Shown here: one piece after another, positions 47,875 through 57,220 of the stretch | Numbering within the stretch: position 1 is the stretch's first letter | Layout of the letters: each line of letters starts with the position of its first letter | Origin: Singulisphaera sp045290345 | GTDB lineage: Bacteria > Planctomycetota > Planctomycetia > Isosphaerales > Isosphaeraceae | DNA: 64,000 bases | Assembly (NCBI RefSeq): GCF_045290345.1 | Contig: NZ_CP155447.1 | Location: forward strand, 6,014,001 to 6,078,000 | Direction of reading: 5' to 3' | Made by a program: the position numbers and the translations under genes | Notes under the pieces: generated by a model | The model's database searches: none | What the model saw: the letters and a program-made list of their open reading frames with translations, nothing else | Told to the model about the DNA's origin: nothing

Positions 47875-47925
47875 CTCGTAACAGTTCGGGTTCACTAACC
47901 TCGTAACGATTCGGGTCCATTGACA
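47875..47925. repeat. IS21 right end: tandem repeats R2 and R1
   Basis: R2 (47875-47899) and R1 (47900-47925) are tandem copies of CTCGTAAC...TTCGGGT with 25-26 bp period. The outer end is TTGACA, giving the TG...CA rule. They are inverted to L1 and L2 at the left. A third, weaker copy (46184-46207) lies before the IS66 insertion. Confidence 0.75.
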
Positions 47926-47983
47926 CCCCTGACGCCTGATGGACTCTGACAAGCCGTCTAGCCTCACGCCGGACGCCATAATC

Positions 47984-48028
47984 AAAGCCCCATCGCTCAG
48001 CTTCATCGCGGGCCGGAGGGGCTTTTCT
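47984..48028 (+). terminator. Hairpin with T run after the IS21
   Basis: AAAGCCCC at 47984-47991 pairs with GGGGCTTT at 48018-48025 and is followed by a short T run. The loop is 26 bases and may fold further. It could stop transcripts leaving the mobile element. The long loop lowers confidence. Confidence 0.35.
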
Positions 48029-48163
48029 ATGCGCGGGGGGGCCCACCTCTTCCTCTTCTGCCGCCCCGCTTGTCTCGCCTCGACCACAACGACGGGCGAA
48101 CCATCCCGCAGTAGCCGAAGATGAGAATGAGCACAGCCAGCATCACGCTAACGACTTCTCATT

Positions 48164-48718
48164 TCATCCTTCCCGCTTGGAGATCCGCCGGCCAGGTCGC
48201 ACGATCGCCCCGCGCCGGGCCGCCACCTGAAACAACCACGCGAAGCCCGACACGGCCGTCAGCCAGACCGCCGAGAATGCGTACAGATCGCGGATTGAGC
48301 CGTGGACCCCGTAGATGAGGCACGATCGGGTCGGGTTCGAGGGATCATATCGGACAGAAACCTCCCTCGACGCCTTGAGCCTGCGATAGATGCCGGCGTG
48401 CTCGTCGCGATCGCCGCTCATCATGTACCCGAAGGCGATCCGCGTCCCCTCGTATCGCTTGCCCTCCACCGCGTACGTGTACCGAGCCGTGACGCGATAG
48501 AAGTTGCCCCGTTCTGTGCCTGGCTGATGCCGCTTCATCGCCAGTTCGATCATGGTGCCTCGGGCGGTTGGCCATCCCTTGGGTAGCATGGAGAGGTACG
48601 TGCTCCAAGCCGCCATGCCGAGCACGACGAACCCGATCGTGGCGAAGAACGCCATGAGGAGATGGTGGGGTCGGCCCAGGCGGTTCATGCGTGAATCCTC
48701 GCGACCTGGCACGTTCAT
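48164..48718 (-). CDS. DUF3592-like membrane protein
   Basis: The protein (174-184 residues) has a first membrane helix (LLMAFFATIGFVVLGMAAW), a soluble extracytoplasmic domain with GTMIELAMKRHQPGTERG and VSVRYDPSNPTRSCL, and a second membrane helix (AFSAVWLTAVSGFAWLF). The RYDPSNP block is typical of DUF3592. The function of the family is unknown. The ATG at 48718 overlaps the upstream small gene's stop (ATGA); the ATG at 48688 has a better spaced GAGG site. It ends just before the terminator region of the mobile element. Confidence 0.7.
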   Translation of the reverse strand: MNVPGREDSRMNRLGRPHHLLMAFFATIGFVVLGMAAWSTYLSMLPKGWPTARGTMIELAMKRHQPGTERGNFYRVTARYTYAVEGKRYEGTRIAFGYMMSGDRDEHAGIYRRLKASREVSVRYDPSNPTRSCLIYGVHGSIRDLYAFSAVWLTAVSGFAWLFQVAARRGAIVRPGRRISKREG

Positions 48719-48936
48719 TCCTCTCTCGAATCTCCCTCGCCCGGTTCATACGAAGGCGTAGGCTTAGGTGGGCCGACCAGCATCCACGAGCGGTTCGCCG
48801 CCGGTCTCCGAGCCAGTCGTGCCATGACGACGAGGTTTACGAGGCTGAACATCAGGAAGGCGAATATACTTGGACGGACGATCCAGGCCAGGGATGAGCC
48901 AGGGGAACCGGATGACGTGGGATGCCACCCAAGCAA
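48715..48936 (-). CDS. Small single-pass membrane protein
   Basis: A 73-residue frame with one hydrophobic span (SIFAFLMFSLVNLVVMARLA) and a basic, proline-rich tail. It ends on the ATG of the DUF3592-like gene and could be cotranslated with it. No family is recognised and the start codon choice is uncertain. Confidence 0.45.
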   Translation of the reverse strand: MLGWHPTSSGSPGSSLAWIVRPSIFAFLMFSLVNLVVMARLARRPAANRSWMLVGPPKPTPSYEPGEGDSREE

Positions 48937-49376
48937 GTGGATGGCCTCACAGAGCGTGTAGCCTCAGGCTCGCCCGTTGAGCCGCTCGTAGACTAAAGTG
49001 CCTTGCTCTTCCGCCGTAAGGCCGTCAAACGCTCGCAGGCAATCGGCTGTTTACCGCCGTGCTACAGTGTATTTCCATGATGCGGCCGGCCACTTGCCCG
49101 TAGCGATGAAGGTTTCCCAGTCCGCTCGAAGCCACACTCGCGGGGAAAAAAGGGGGGGGGGACATAGCGCATTAACAACGCCATCGCGAAATATAACCGC
49201 AAACGGAATATGTTCTAGGTCCCTCTTTTTCCCTCGGTTACAGCAGAAGCAGCAACTGAAGGGATATTATGGCTGCAGGCAAACCAAATGACCCACTAGC
49301 TCATGCAGGGCGGATGACCTTCCCCGCTCAACAAGAACCCAGTCAGGGCCATGGTGAGTGTCGCTGCCGCACATGG
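48937..49376. other. Non-coding region with a homopolymer run
   Basis: No gene is supported in these 440 bases. At 49146-49151 six A residues are followed by ten G residues (49152-49161), a long G run for this genome. Such a tract may be phase-variable or a sequencing weak point. I see no start codon next to it that would make it a switch. Confidence 0.5.
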
Positions 49377-49682
49377 TCAGTCGCAAGGCATCTCCTCGCG
49401 GCGAATCCGCTCCTGCCGACGATTGCCGACGCGGATGCCCAGCGGGAGCAGGAGCGCGTATGGCAGCCAGAGCAAGGGCCGGTAGAGTTGGGGGGTCAGC
49501 CAGAGGGCGGCCAGGAACGCGGTCACGGCGATCCAGACCAATGCCGACATCCTGATCATGAAGGCACGCTCGCGGGGCCCCGCAGCGTTCCTGATGCTGA
49601 AATAGGTCCCAACGACGCCGCCCAGCACGCCGATCACCGTACCGCCCACACCACCGATCAATCCAACAGTCCGAGGATCCAT
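49377..49682 (-). CDS. Small membrane protein, glycine-rich helix
   Basis: I begin at the ATG at 49682, where a GGAGGAGC site stands directly upstream; the frame is open to 49721. The 101-residue product begins MDPRTVGLIGGVGGTVIGVLGG, has three hydrophobic segments (about 7-28, 42-62 and 64-83) and a basic tail. The pattern is one I have seen in short uncharacterised proteins of planctomycetes and others; no function is known. It runs opposite to the UbiX gene. Confidence 0.6.
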   Translation of the reverse strand: MDPRTVGLIGGVGGTVIGVLGGVVGTYFSIRNAAGPRERAFMIRMSALVWIAVTAFLAALWLTPQLYRPLLWLPYALLLPLGIRVGNRRQERIRREEMPCD

Positions 49683-50252
49683 GCTCCTCCACCTCCGCCT
49701 GGCCATCAATTCAACGGCCAACGGGCGAGCTTTACCCGCCCATCGCCCCCGAACATCAATTCATGATCCCACGATTCAGTCAGCGCCGCAACAGGCCGAC
49801 CGCTGAAGATCGCTGCCCAGCATCCTCAAAAGGCTCAAATCCAAAAACGCCCTGCACTGTTTTTTTGGCAGCCCATCGCCCAGTAGCGGTTTACGGATGT
49901 CTCCACCCTGGAATCCCTCATGAGCCGATCGCTTCGCGGTCCCGTTCTTAGATTTCAAAGGGGGCGTGTCCGTTCTTGAAGAACGGCTTCTACCTGGGAT
50001 AGACTTTTTGGGTGGGATGGCGTGGGAGCTCGTCGCAGAGTCCGGAGGCGGGTTCGCGATCGATTCGGGTGACTCCGAAGGATGCGGAGTTTCTCGACAA
50101 GCGTTTCGTTCCTCGGGCCGTTCGCAGGATGAGGCTCCTGGCGGTTCGTCGTCTCACTCGAGTGGGGCATTCCTCCCTTTCCGGCTGAAGCAGGACACGT
50201 CTCGCAACGGAGCCTGGCCGGGATCACGGGAATCGATATTCCAAGGACTAAG
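49683..50252. other. Intergenic region upstream of the UbiX gene
   Basis: In these 570 bases I see only short open frames without support. A 17-bp palindrome CCGTTCTTGAAGAACGG (49970-49986) stands about 270 bases before the UbiX start; it could be an operator. The rest may be promoter or leader. Confidence 0.4.
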
Positions 50253-50912
50253 ATGTTCGAGAACCGTTCCTGGTCTCCCGGGCAGCGAGGCGACCCCTCC
50301 CTCCCCCGCCGTCGGCTCATCGTGGGTATCAGCGGAGCGACTGGGATCGTCTACGGCGTTCGGTTACTGCAGATCCTCCGCGAACTCGACGTCGAATCGC
50401 ACCTTGTGGTGAGCAGGGCCGGCGAATTGACCCGCGCCTACGAAACGGCTCACTCGGCCGCCGATCTGCGGAAGTTGGCCGACGTCTCGTACCGGGCGTC
50501 CGACGTGGGGGCGGCGATCTCCAGCGGTTCGTTTCGAACCATGGGGATGGTCGTCGCGCCTTGCTCCATCCGCACGCTCAGCGAAATCGCGACGGGCGTG
50601 ACGGGCACCCTGCTCACGAGGGCGGCAGACGTCTGTCTGAAGGAACGGCGGCGGCTCGTCCTCATGGTTCGCGAGACGCCGCTCCACGCCGGGCACTTGA
50701 AGAGCATGCTCGCCGTGACCGAGGCCGGCGGAATCATCGCACCGCCCGTTCCCGCGTTCTACAATCGACCGCAGTCGCTCGACGAGATGGTCCATCATAC
50801 GGTCGCCCGCGTCCTGGATTTGTTCGATCTCGATACCCCCACGACGCGGCGCTGGGGAGAGACGTCGGGCGAAGGGTCGGCAGACGCCGGGCCGCCCGCC
50901 GAAGGGAAATGA
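50253..50912 (+). CDS. ubiX: UbiX-type flavin prenyltransferase
   Basis: The 219-residue protein has the GISGATGIVYGVRLL FMN-binding start, VVAPCSIRTLSEIATG, and RRLVLMVRETPLHAGHLKSM, the conserved blocks of the UbiX/Pad1 family. It joins dimethylallyl phosphate to FMN, making the prenylated flavin used by UbiD decarboxylases. The usual length is ~190-200; the N-terminus here is ~20 residues longer. The ATG has an AAGGA site. No ubiD gene is next to it, so its partner lies elsewhere. Confidence 0.9.
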   Translation: MFENRSWSPGQRGDPSLPRRRLIVGISGATGIVYGVRLLQILRELDVESHLVVSRAGELTRAYETAHSAADLRKLADVSYRASDVGAAISSGSFRTMGMVVAPCSIRTLSEIATGVTGTLLTRAADVCLKERRRLVLMVRETPLHAGHLKSMLAVTEAGGIIAPPVPAFYNRPQSLDEMVHHTVARVLDLFDLDTPTTRRWGETSGEGSADAGPPAEGK

Positions 50913-51121
50913 TTCAGGTCGAACGGAACTCGTCGGGCGAAGGCGCTCATCGCGTTCGAGTCGACCGAGGTGAGGCGAGGCGAGGGCGAAGATCGCGAGC
51001 CACATCAGGTAGCAACTCACGACGGTGGCCCGTATGCGAGTCGTAGCCTCCTTGTTGCTTCGGTTCTCAGCAAACCCAAAGTAACAGGATGCTGTGACTT
51101 GCGTCTATTCCAACGGTATTG

Positions 51122-51462
51122 GGGTTAAGCCGGAGGTGGCGCATGAGCTTTCTCGGGATGACTCACGCGGAGACGCGGAGAACACGGAGGAAGGAGAATT
51201 GATGAAACTTGACGAGACTGCATTAGCAACTGTGGACACGTTGATCAAAAATCAACAACCTCCTCCCCTCTCCGCGCCTCCGCGTGAATCAGGGTTAAGC
51301 CGGAGGTGGCGCATGAGCTTTCTCGGGATGGCTCACGCGGAGACGCGGAGAACACGGAGGAAGGAGAATTGATGAAACTTGACGAGACTGCATTAGCAAC
51401 TGTGGACACATTGATCAAAAGTCAACAACCTCCCTCCCCTCTCCGCGCCTCCGCGTGAACCA
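51122..51462. repeat. Tandem duplication of a 170-bp segment with inverted ends
   Basis: Units 51122-51291 and 51292-51462 agree almost base for base. Each starts GGGTTAAGCCGGAGGTGGCG and contains an internal inverted pair: TCACGCGGAGACGCGGAG (51163-51180; 51333-51350) with CTCCGCGCCTCCGCGTGA (51270-51287; 51441-51458), 17 of 18 matching. Each copy also has a short frame MKLDETALATVDTLIK. The rest of 50913-51715 shows no gene. The inverted ends suggest a small mobile-like element that was later duplicated in tandem. Confidence 0.8.
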
Positions 51463-51715
51463 GGGTTAAGGGCGATGAGTAAACGTCGCATGCAATAGAA
51501 AGAAACCGGGCCGAGCCTCATCGCGCAAGTCGACCCAAGCCACACATTGATGCGTATCGACCGTGGGGTGCCGGGTTGATGGATTCGGGTAAAAAAAAAC
51601 GGCAAAGTGGCTACAAACTCCTCGTTTTCGCTTGAATTCCAAGCAAATCCGGCATGTTATGACCTCACCTAACAATCCACGCGATTACTTGAAAACACCT
51701 GGAGTCTTAACGTCC

Positions 51716-52915
51716 ATGAAGCCGTTGTTGATCACAATAGCCATTGTCGTTTCTGGGTATCTCCCCGCGCAGGCCCAAGTAGCGGGCGGGCGAACCGTTT
51801 TGGCCACCAACACGACCGAGCTTCGCGAGGCACTGGCTGAGGCGAAGCCGGGCACGACGATCCGGATTGCGGCCGGGACGTATGCAGGGGGCCTTTTCTC
51901 CCGAACGCTCCAGGGGGAACCAGGGAATCCGATCGTGCTCACGGCGGCCGACCCGGAGCATCCTCCCGTCATCGATGGGGGGACCGTCGCATTACATCTT
52001 TCCAGCCCTGCCTATGTGGAGATCCGCCAACTCGTGATCACCAAGAGCACGGGTAACGGGTTGAGCATCGACGATGGGGGCTCACTCGATCATCCCGCTC
52101 ACCATCTGGTCCTCCACGGATTGGTCGTCCGCGAGATCGGCCCCAAGGGGAATCGAGACGGCATCAAGCTCTCGGGGGTCGATGACTTTCTGGTCGAGAA
52201 TTGCACCATCGAGCGTTGGGGGAGCGGCGGGTCGGGCATCGACATGGTGGGCTGTCATCGAGGCAAAATCGTCGATTGCACCTTCCGATACGAAGGGAAC
52301 CTCGAGGCCAATGGAGTTCAGGCCAAGGGAGGGAGCCGCGACATCCTGGTGCAGCGCTCGCGATTCGAGCACGCGGGAAGCCGGGCGGTCAACGTCGGCG
52401 GCAGCACGGGCCTGGCCTACTTCCGCCCCAAGGCGCCTGGTTATGAAGCCAAGGATATCACGGTTGAAGACTGCACTTTCCTCGGGTCGCAGACACCGAT
52501 CGCCTTTGTGGGGGTAGATGGTGCCTTGGTACGGCACAATACGATCTACTGTCCCAGTCGCTGGGCGTTTCGCATTCTCCAAGAAAACAAAGAGCCTGGC
52601 TTTGTGGCCTCACGTGGCGGCCGGTTTACCGACAACATCATCACTTACCGGTCGGCGGAGATGGGGGATCCGGTGAACATCGGTCCGAATACCTCGCCGG
52701 AGACGTTCGTGATGGCTCGCAACGCCTGGTACTCCCTCGACGCCCCCGCGCGGAGCCGACCGAAACTCACGCTCGAAGAGGTCGATGGAATCTATGGCAC
52801 GGATCCCCAGTTCCACGACGCCGCGAATGGGGATTTGCGGCTCCGACCGGAAAGCCGCCTCGCTCAGTTCGGAGTGCGGGCCGACTCGAAAAGCGCGGTG
52901 AAGAGCAACCCGTGA
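51716..52915 (+). CDS. Secreted right-handed beta-helix protein
   Basis: Starting at the ATG at 51716 the protein has 399 residues with a Sec signal (PLLITIAIVVSGYLPAQAQ). A right-handed parallel beta-helix follows (repeated ENCTIERW, GKIVDCTFRYEGN, DILVQRSRFEHAG, DITVEDCTFLGS), as in pectate lyases and chondroitinase-B-like polysaccharide lyases. The first turns (TTIRIAAGTYAGG, GTVALHLSS) are typical. It should act on a polysaccharide outside the cell; the active residues cannot be fixed by eye. The frame extends upstream to 51632 without a signal. Confidence 0.8.
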   Translation: MKPLLITIAIVVSGYLPAQAQVAGGRTVLATNTTELREALAEAKPGTTIRIAAGTYAGGLFSRTLQGEPGNPIVLTAADPEHPPVIDGGTVALHLSSPAYVEIRQLVITKSTGNGLSIDDGGSLDHPAHHLVLHGLVVREIGPKGNRDGIKLSGVDDFLVENCTIERWGSGGSGIDMVGCHRGKIVDCTFRYEGNLEANGVQAKGGSRDILVQRSRFEHAGSRAVNVGGSTGLAYFRPKAPGYEAKDITVEDCTFLGSQTPIAFVGVDGALVRHNTIYCPSRWAFRILQENKEPGFVASRGGRFTDNIITYRSAEMGDPVNIGPNTSPETFVMARNAWYSLDAPARSRPKLTLEEVDGIYGTDPQFHDAANGDLRLRPESRLAQFGVRADSKSAVKSNP

Positions 52916-53054
52916 AAACCGCGGCCCCGACTGGATTCGGCCAAATGACAGGGACAACGAGGAAAGCAGGGAACTCGCCCGCTCCGCTCGCCTGAAACCA
53001 TCCAATGCGACCTGGTCCTTACCGCGATTGAGGTGCCTGTTGTTTTCATCGATC

Positions 53055-54194
53055 ATGCACACGTTAATATTAACCTTGGTCGTCGCGAGTCTCGCGAGTG
53101 CCGCGGACGAGAACGAGCGCCGGCCGCGAGCCAGAGAACTCGGGATTGCGCCCGGGGTTTTCCCGCCTGGTCCTCTCAATGCGATCACCGACGTGGCCGG
53201 CCTGAAGGTGGGTCATACGACGATTATTGAGGGGGACGAGATCCACACGGGGGTGACGGCGATTCTGCCGCATGGCGGCAACCTGTTTCGGGAAAAAGTC
53301 GCTGGCGGCGTGTTCGTGGGCAACGCATTCGGCAAACTTGCCGGCTCGACCCAGGTCGAGGAACTCGGCACGATCGAGACGCCGATCGTCCTGACCAACA
53401 CCTTGGCGGTCGGCACCGCGGTCGAAGCAGTCGTGGCTCATACGTTGGCCCAGCCCGGCAACGAGGAGGTCCGCTCGGTCAACGCCGTGGTGGGCGAGAC
53501 CAACGACGCGGAGTTGAACGACATCCGCCGGATGCCGGTGACGCGAGCCCATGTGCTCGCGGCGATCCGCGACGCGAAGGAAGGGCCGGTGGCCGAAGGG
53601 AGCGTCGGAGCGGGGACCGGCACCCAGTGCTTCGGCTGGAAAGGAGGAATCGGAACCGCCTCAAGAACGCTTCCCGCGCGTTATGGCGGCCACACCTTGG
53701 GCGTGCTCGTGCAGACGAACTACGGAGGCGTGCTCACCATCGCAGGCGCTCCGGTCGGTAAGGAACTGGGCCGCTACTCGTTCGCGCCGCCGCGGAACGA
53801 GTCTCAAGGACGGGATGACGGCTCCTGCATGATCGTCGTGGCCACCGACGCCCCGCTCGACGCTCGTGACCTGCGCAGGCTCGCGGCGAGGGCGATCTAC
53901 GGCATGGGACGCACAGGGGCGTCCTACGCAAACTCCAGCGGCGACTTCGCCATCGCGTTCTCAACCTCACCCGAGGTTCGCTCACAACACGGTGACATGA
54001 AGCCGCGGACGCGAACCCTCCTCCCCCCCGACGCTCTCTCCCCACTCTTTCAGGCGGCCCTCGAAGCCACCGAAGAGGCGATCGACAACTCGCTCCTCCA
54101 GGCGACCACCGTCAGTCGTCGCGGGCGAACGGCTGAAGCCATCCCGATCGATCGGCTCCGAGCCATCCTCAAGAAATATGGGACAACGCCCTGA
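53055..54194 (+). CDS. Exported P1-family peptidase (DmpA-like aminopeptidase)
   Basis: The protein (379 residues from the ATG at 53055) has a signal segment (HTLILTLVVASLASAA) and the DmpA order: GPLNAITDVAGLKVGHTT, SVNAVVGETNDAELND and GAGTGTQCFGWKGGIG. The self-cleavage site is Gly256-Ser257 in DDGSCM, whose Ser becomes the nucleophile after autoproteolysis. Family members are N-terminal nucleophile hydrolases that remove N-terminal or D-residues from peptides. A TTG at 53028 is also in frame. It is exported here, so it may trim peptides in the periplasm. Confidence 0.88.
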   Translation: MHTLILTLVVASLASAADENERRPRARELGIAPGVFPPGPLNAITDVAGLKVGHTTIIEGDEIHTGVTAILPHGGNLFREKVAGGVFVGNAFGKLAGSTQVEELGTIETPIVLTNTLAVGTAVEAVVAHTLAQPGNEEVRSVNAVVGETNDAELNDIRRMPVTRAHVLAAIRDAKEGPVAEGSVGAGTGTQCFGWKGGIGTASRTLPARYGGHTLGVLVQTNYGGVLTIAGAPVGKELGRYSFAPPRNESQGRDDGSCMIVVATDAPLDARDLRRLAARAIYGMGRTGASYANSSGDFAIAFSTSPEVRSQHGDMKPRTRTLLPPDALSPLFQAALEATEEAIDNSLLQATTVSRRGRTAEAIPIDRLRAILKKYGTTP

Positions 54195-54242
54195 GGGTCG
54201 CGCTCAGACGGATTTCCCACCGGGCGCCATCGCGCTCCAGGC

Positions 54243-55435
54243 TCACCCAATCATGAAGCCCACGAACACACCGATGAGGACCAATAAGACGAGGGCTGTG
54301 AATCTGGCCACGGGCTCCCGACGAGGGGGCTCGGGCCTGGGGTAGTCAGGTGTCACTCCCGAGGCCAGCATCCGATCATACAGATGCGGATGCACCTCTT
54401 TCGAAGGCCCGACCACCGGCATCAAGTTCGCTTCGTACAGCTTTTCGAGAGCGCGAGCATAGGTGCCTGCGATCTCCCCCTCGTGGACATGACCAAGCCG
54501 GTCCGAGCGTTCCTCCATGCGTCGCCCGAATCGTCCGAGCAGAATCCAGCCCAGGGAATAGACCGCCAACGGGACCATCGCCACTTCGATGCCGTAAGAA
54601 CCCCAAAGAGGGATCGCCGCCACGGCGACGACCGAGAGATAAGCCCCGGCCACCCGGGTCATGTACACGATTCGCGGTTCATTGAGATGTCCCAACTCGT
54701 GCACGGCGATGGCCACCAGTTCCTCATCATTCAGTGCATCGAGAATCGGGCTGGTGAACACAAGCTGTTTGGTCACGGGCAAGGCAAGCGCCATGGAGTT
54801 CGGCGAGTGAAGCTCAATGACCGCTCGGGGACGAACGCCGACCCGATCAACGGCTCGCTCGACAATCTCCAGCAAGCGCGGCGAGGCTGGAACAACCAGG
54901 CCGAGCCGAACGAGCGGGATCAACCATGCTCCGGAGACGAAGAACGTCGCGATGGCCGTCCCCAAGGCCAGCACAGCCGCGGCGGGCCATCCGATCCGCG
55001 TCGGAATGAGGGCGATCAAGACCGCGAGCACGAAAAGGCTTGGGGCGACAAAAATCCAGAGGAGGGCCATTCCCGGGGCACCTGGCTGGCGGCTCGGCCG
55101 ACACAACCGCCGCTCGAGTCGCGCCCCAACGACCAGAACCCCGAGCGACGCCGCGAAACCGACAGTGGCCCCGGAGATCGACGCTCCGGAGTGGAGTTGA
55201 GTGCGTGTCAGGAAGACGAAGATCAGACCGCCGAAGCAGATCGGCAACAAAGTGGCGTTCGAAACCACGATCTGACGCGCAGGATAAGCGAGCCTGGCCC
55301 GCTCGAACCAGGGTTCATCGTCCGCATGACGGATCTGTCTCAAGGCGATTGTCACCGCGAGCCAGGTGACGACCCACCGAAGCCGAACGACGCCAGTCCC
55401 AAGAGCAAGGCAATCGGCACGATCAACAAAGTCAT
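54243..55435 (-). CDS. M48-family metallopeptidase, N-terminal frameshift likely
   Basis: The large frame (54243-55667) holds HELGH in AVHELGHLNEP, the M48 zinc motif, and several membrane helices. A second Glu ligand lies further on. The first ~90 residues of that frame look foreign. In the other frame an ATG at 55435, after a GAGGGAG site, starts MTLLIVPIALLLGLASFGFG, a good membrane N-terminus, and a single missing base near 55385 would join it to RWVVTWLAVTIALRQI. I therefore take the gene start at 55435. M48 members include HtpX-like membrane proteases. Real mutation and sequence error are both open. Confidence 0.75.
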
Positions 55436-55681
55436 CAAAGCCATCTCCCTCGCCGTCATGCGCCGAGCCGTTCGAAAACGGCCCGGCAGTGAGGGCGGGC
55501 CGACGCAATAAGTGAGCCTGGTCGATCGAAGATATCAAAACGGGTGGGTTATTCCCATGAAATCGCAATGAAATCGAGACTGTCGCCACGTTACATTTCG
55601 CGCTCTTGGATCTCGCCCACCCGACCATCATCCTCATCGTCGCGAGCGAAATCATCAACAGATCCACTTGCCTTGTTCAGA

Positions 55682-56866
55682 TCAAGGCAAGACCCGATTC
55701 AGGAGGCGCCGAACGAACGGCGGCGTCACTTCAGGAACGACGACGCCCGACGGCCCATAGAGCGGACTCGGAGGTCGAATCATGCGATAGGGAACTCGAT
55801 AGCGATCGACGACGACCGGAGGGCCGACCGGAGCAAAGCGCCCTCGTCGAGGCACGATCACAATCGGGGGGGGCATCAAAACACGACTCCCAGGCTCTAG
55901 CTCCGCCTCGGTGATCACGTCGGGGCCACCGTCCGTATTGGGAGCCGAGTCAGGAAGGTCATCAAGACCGGTCTTGGGATCGGTTGCCGGTTCCGATTCG
56001 ATGATGGCGGGCGGAAAGTCAGTGGGACGAGCCACGGAGTGGCGGCGAGTGTCGGTCAGGCCCGGTCCCGTATCACGGGTCCAGTAGCCACCGCGATAGT
56101 GCCAGCCGTCGGCCTGACGGGCCCAGCGAGCCGGGACCCAGTCCCAACCGGGCTGGACTTGCGCCCAGAAGCCACTTTTCCAGGTCGCCCGGTCACCATC
56201 GGGGATGTACTGGCCGGGAATGTAGAAATAGTCCGGACCGGGCGCGGGGCCGGGCGACTCCGCCGGCCGATCGGCGGGGGGACCGCTGAGGCGCCATCCT
56301 GCCGTGTTCGCGTCAGGAGAGGCGGGAGTGGTCTCCGTGACCGTGGCCGTGGCAGGTGCGGCATCCCGATCCGTTCGGGCCTGGCGCGGGTTCCAGAATC
56401 CAGGAACGCGATACCACCCCTCGGCGTCGCGCATCCAGCGGCTCTCGACCCAGATCGAATTGGCGGGAGGAACGCGCCATGCGCCCGAGACCCAGACAAA
56501 GTCATCACGGCCGGGATCCCATGACCAGTAGCCTCCGAACCATCGTGCCGACGGCGCGGGCCGATCAGTCGAGGCGCGCTCAGCCACCGGAGGAGGGGGC
56601 GACTTCGGGGCCCTCTCGTGCTTGGGCCGCGTCTCCGAAAGTCTCAACACATCGTGCAGTGGGGCGTTCGCCGGTTCGAGTTCGCCGGCCTGAACCCCGA
56701 GAGAATCCGCGGCCGGAGGCAGAGGCGATGGCTCACCCACCAGAGGCCCCTCGAGCGCCGGCGGTTCCTCCGGTTTCGCCTGAGCCCTCGCTTCCGAAGT
56801 GACCAGGCCAACTCCCGAACCAAGCAACACGGCCGAGACCACCCAACCCCATCGAGTAACGGTCAT
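55682..56866 (-). CDS. Secreted YXWGXW-repeat-like protein
   Basis: From the ATG at 56866 (394 residues) the protein has a signal (TRWGWVVSAVLLGSGVGLV to about EARAQ), a Pro-rich stretch, and then repeats with aromatic pattern: RWFGGYWSWDPGRDDFVWVSGAWRVP, WYRVPGFWNP, and DGWHYRGGYWTRD. These match the YXWGXW/BcpO-type repeats found in secreted proteins with unknown role. The C-terminal half is Pro- and Arg-rich (PPIVIVPRRGRF). It may be a structural or envelope protein. It is divergent from the following cytochrome/monooxygenase gene. Confidence 0.72.
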   Translation of the reverse strand: MTVTRWGWVVSAVLLGSGVGLVTSEARAQAKPEEPPALEGPLVGEPSPLPPAADSLGVQAGELEPANAPLHDVLRLSETRPKHERAPKSPPPPVAERASTDRPAPSARWFGGYWSWDPGRDDFVWVSGAWRVPPANSIWVESRWMRDAEGWYRVPGFWNPRQARTDRDAAPATATVTETTPASPDANTAGWRLSGPPADRPAESPGPAPGPDYFYIPGQYIPDGDRATWKSGFWAQVQPGWDWVPARWARQADGWHYRGGYWTRDTGPGLTDTRRHSVARPTDFPPAIIESEPATDPKTGLDDLPDSAPNTDGGPDVITEAELEPGSRVLMPPPIVIVPRRGRFAPVGPPVVVDRYRVPYRMIRPPSPLYGPSGVVVPEVTPPFVRRLLNRVLP

Positions 56867-57220
56867 AACGATCACTCCGACGTTGCAAACTCTCTCGTCA
56901 AACAGCCCAATCGATCACACTCCGTCTGATGTACTTGCATATCCTAGGCCAGCGGCCGCAAAGCGTCTTACAATTCGACATCACCCGTCACTCCGGCGGG
57001 CTGCCGTGGTGACATCGAACGGGCGAGATCTCTGTTTTGGGAGCCCAAGGGGCGGCTCGCCGAGGCCCGTTCCCAAACGGCCGTGCGATCAGAAAGTGGA
57101 AGTGACTTACCCCACGAGAACAGAATCGGAAACATGAGTAGTACGAGCTGGGTATCGTGTACAGCTTGAAAAAAAGACAAAAGGCTTCGACCTGGTCAAC
57201 GATTGAGGGCAAACACGCTC
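56867..57220. other. Divergent intergenic region
   Basis: These 354 bases lie between the YXWGXW-like gene and the cytochrome/monooxygenase gene and should contain both promoters. No clear repeat, operator or RNA gene is visible. Confidence 0.4.

Larger units (their letters stand above)
43497..47925 (+). mobile_element. IS21-family element, entered by an IS66 element
   Basis: The element holds istA and istB and has tandem end repeats: L1/L2 at 43497-43546 and R2/R1 at 47875-47925 (inverted). Both outer ends are TG...CA, as for IS21. The IS66 copy at 46286-47820, with its 8-bp duplication, lies in the 3' non-coding part, so the original IS21 was about 2886 bp. I found no clear flanking target duplication for the IS21 itself. 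Confidence 0.8.

Noticed and set aside
49955..50320. A minus-strand gene before UbiX
   Set aside because: The product is Arg/Pro-rich without any pattern, and no ribosome site supports the start.
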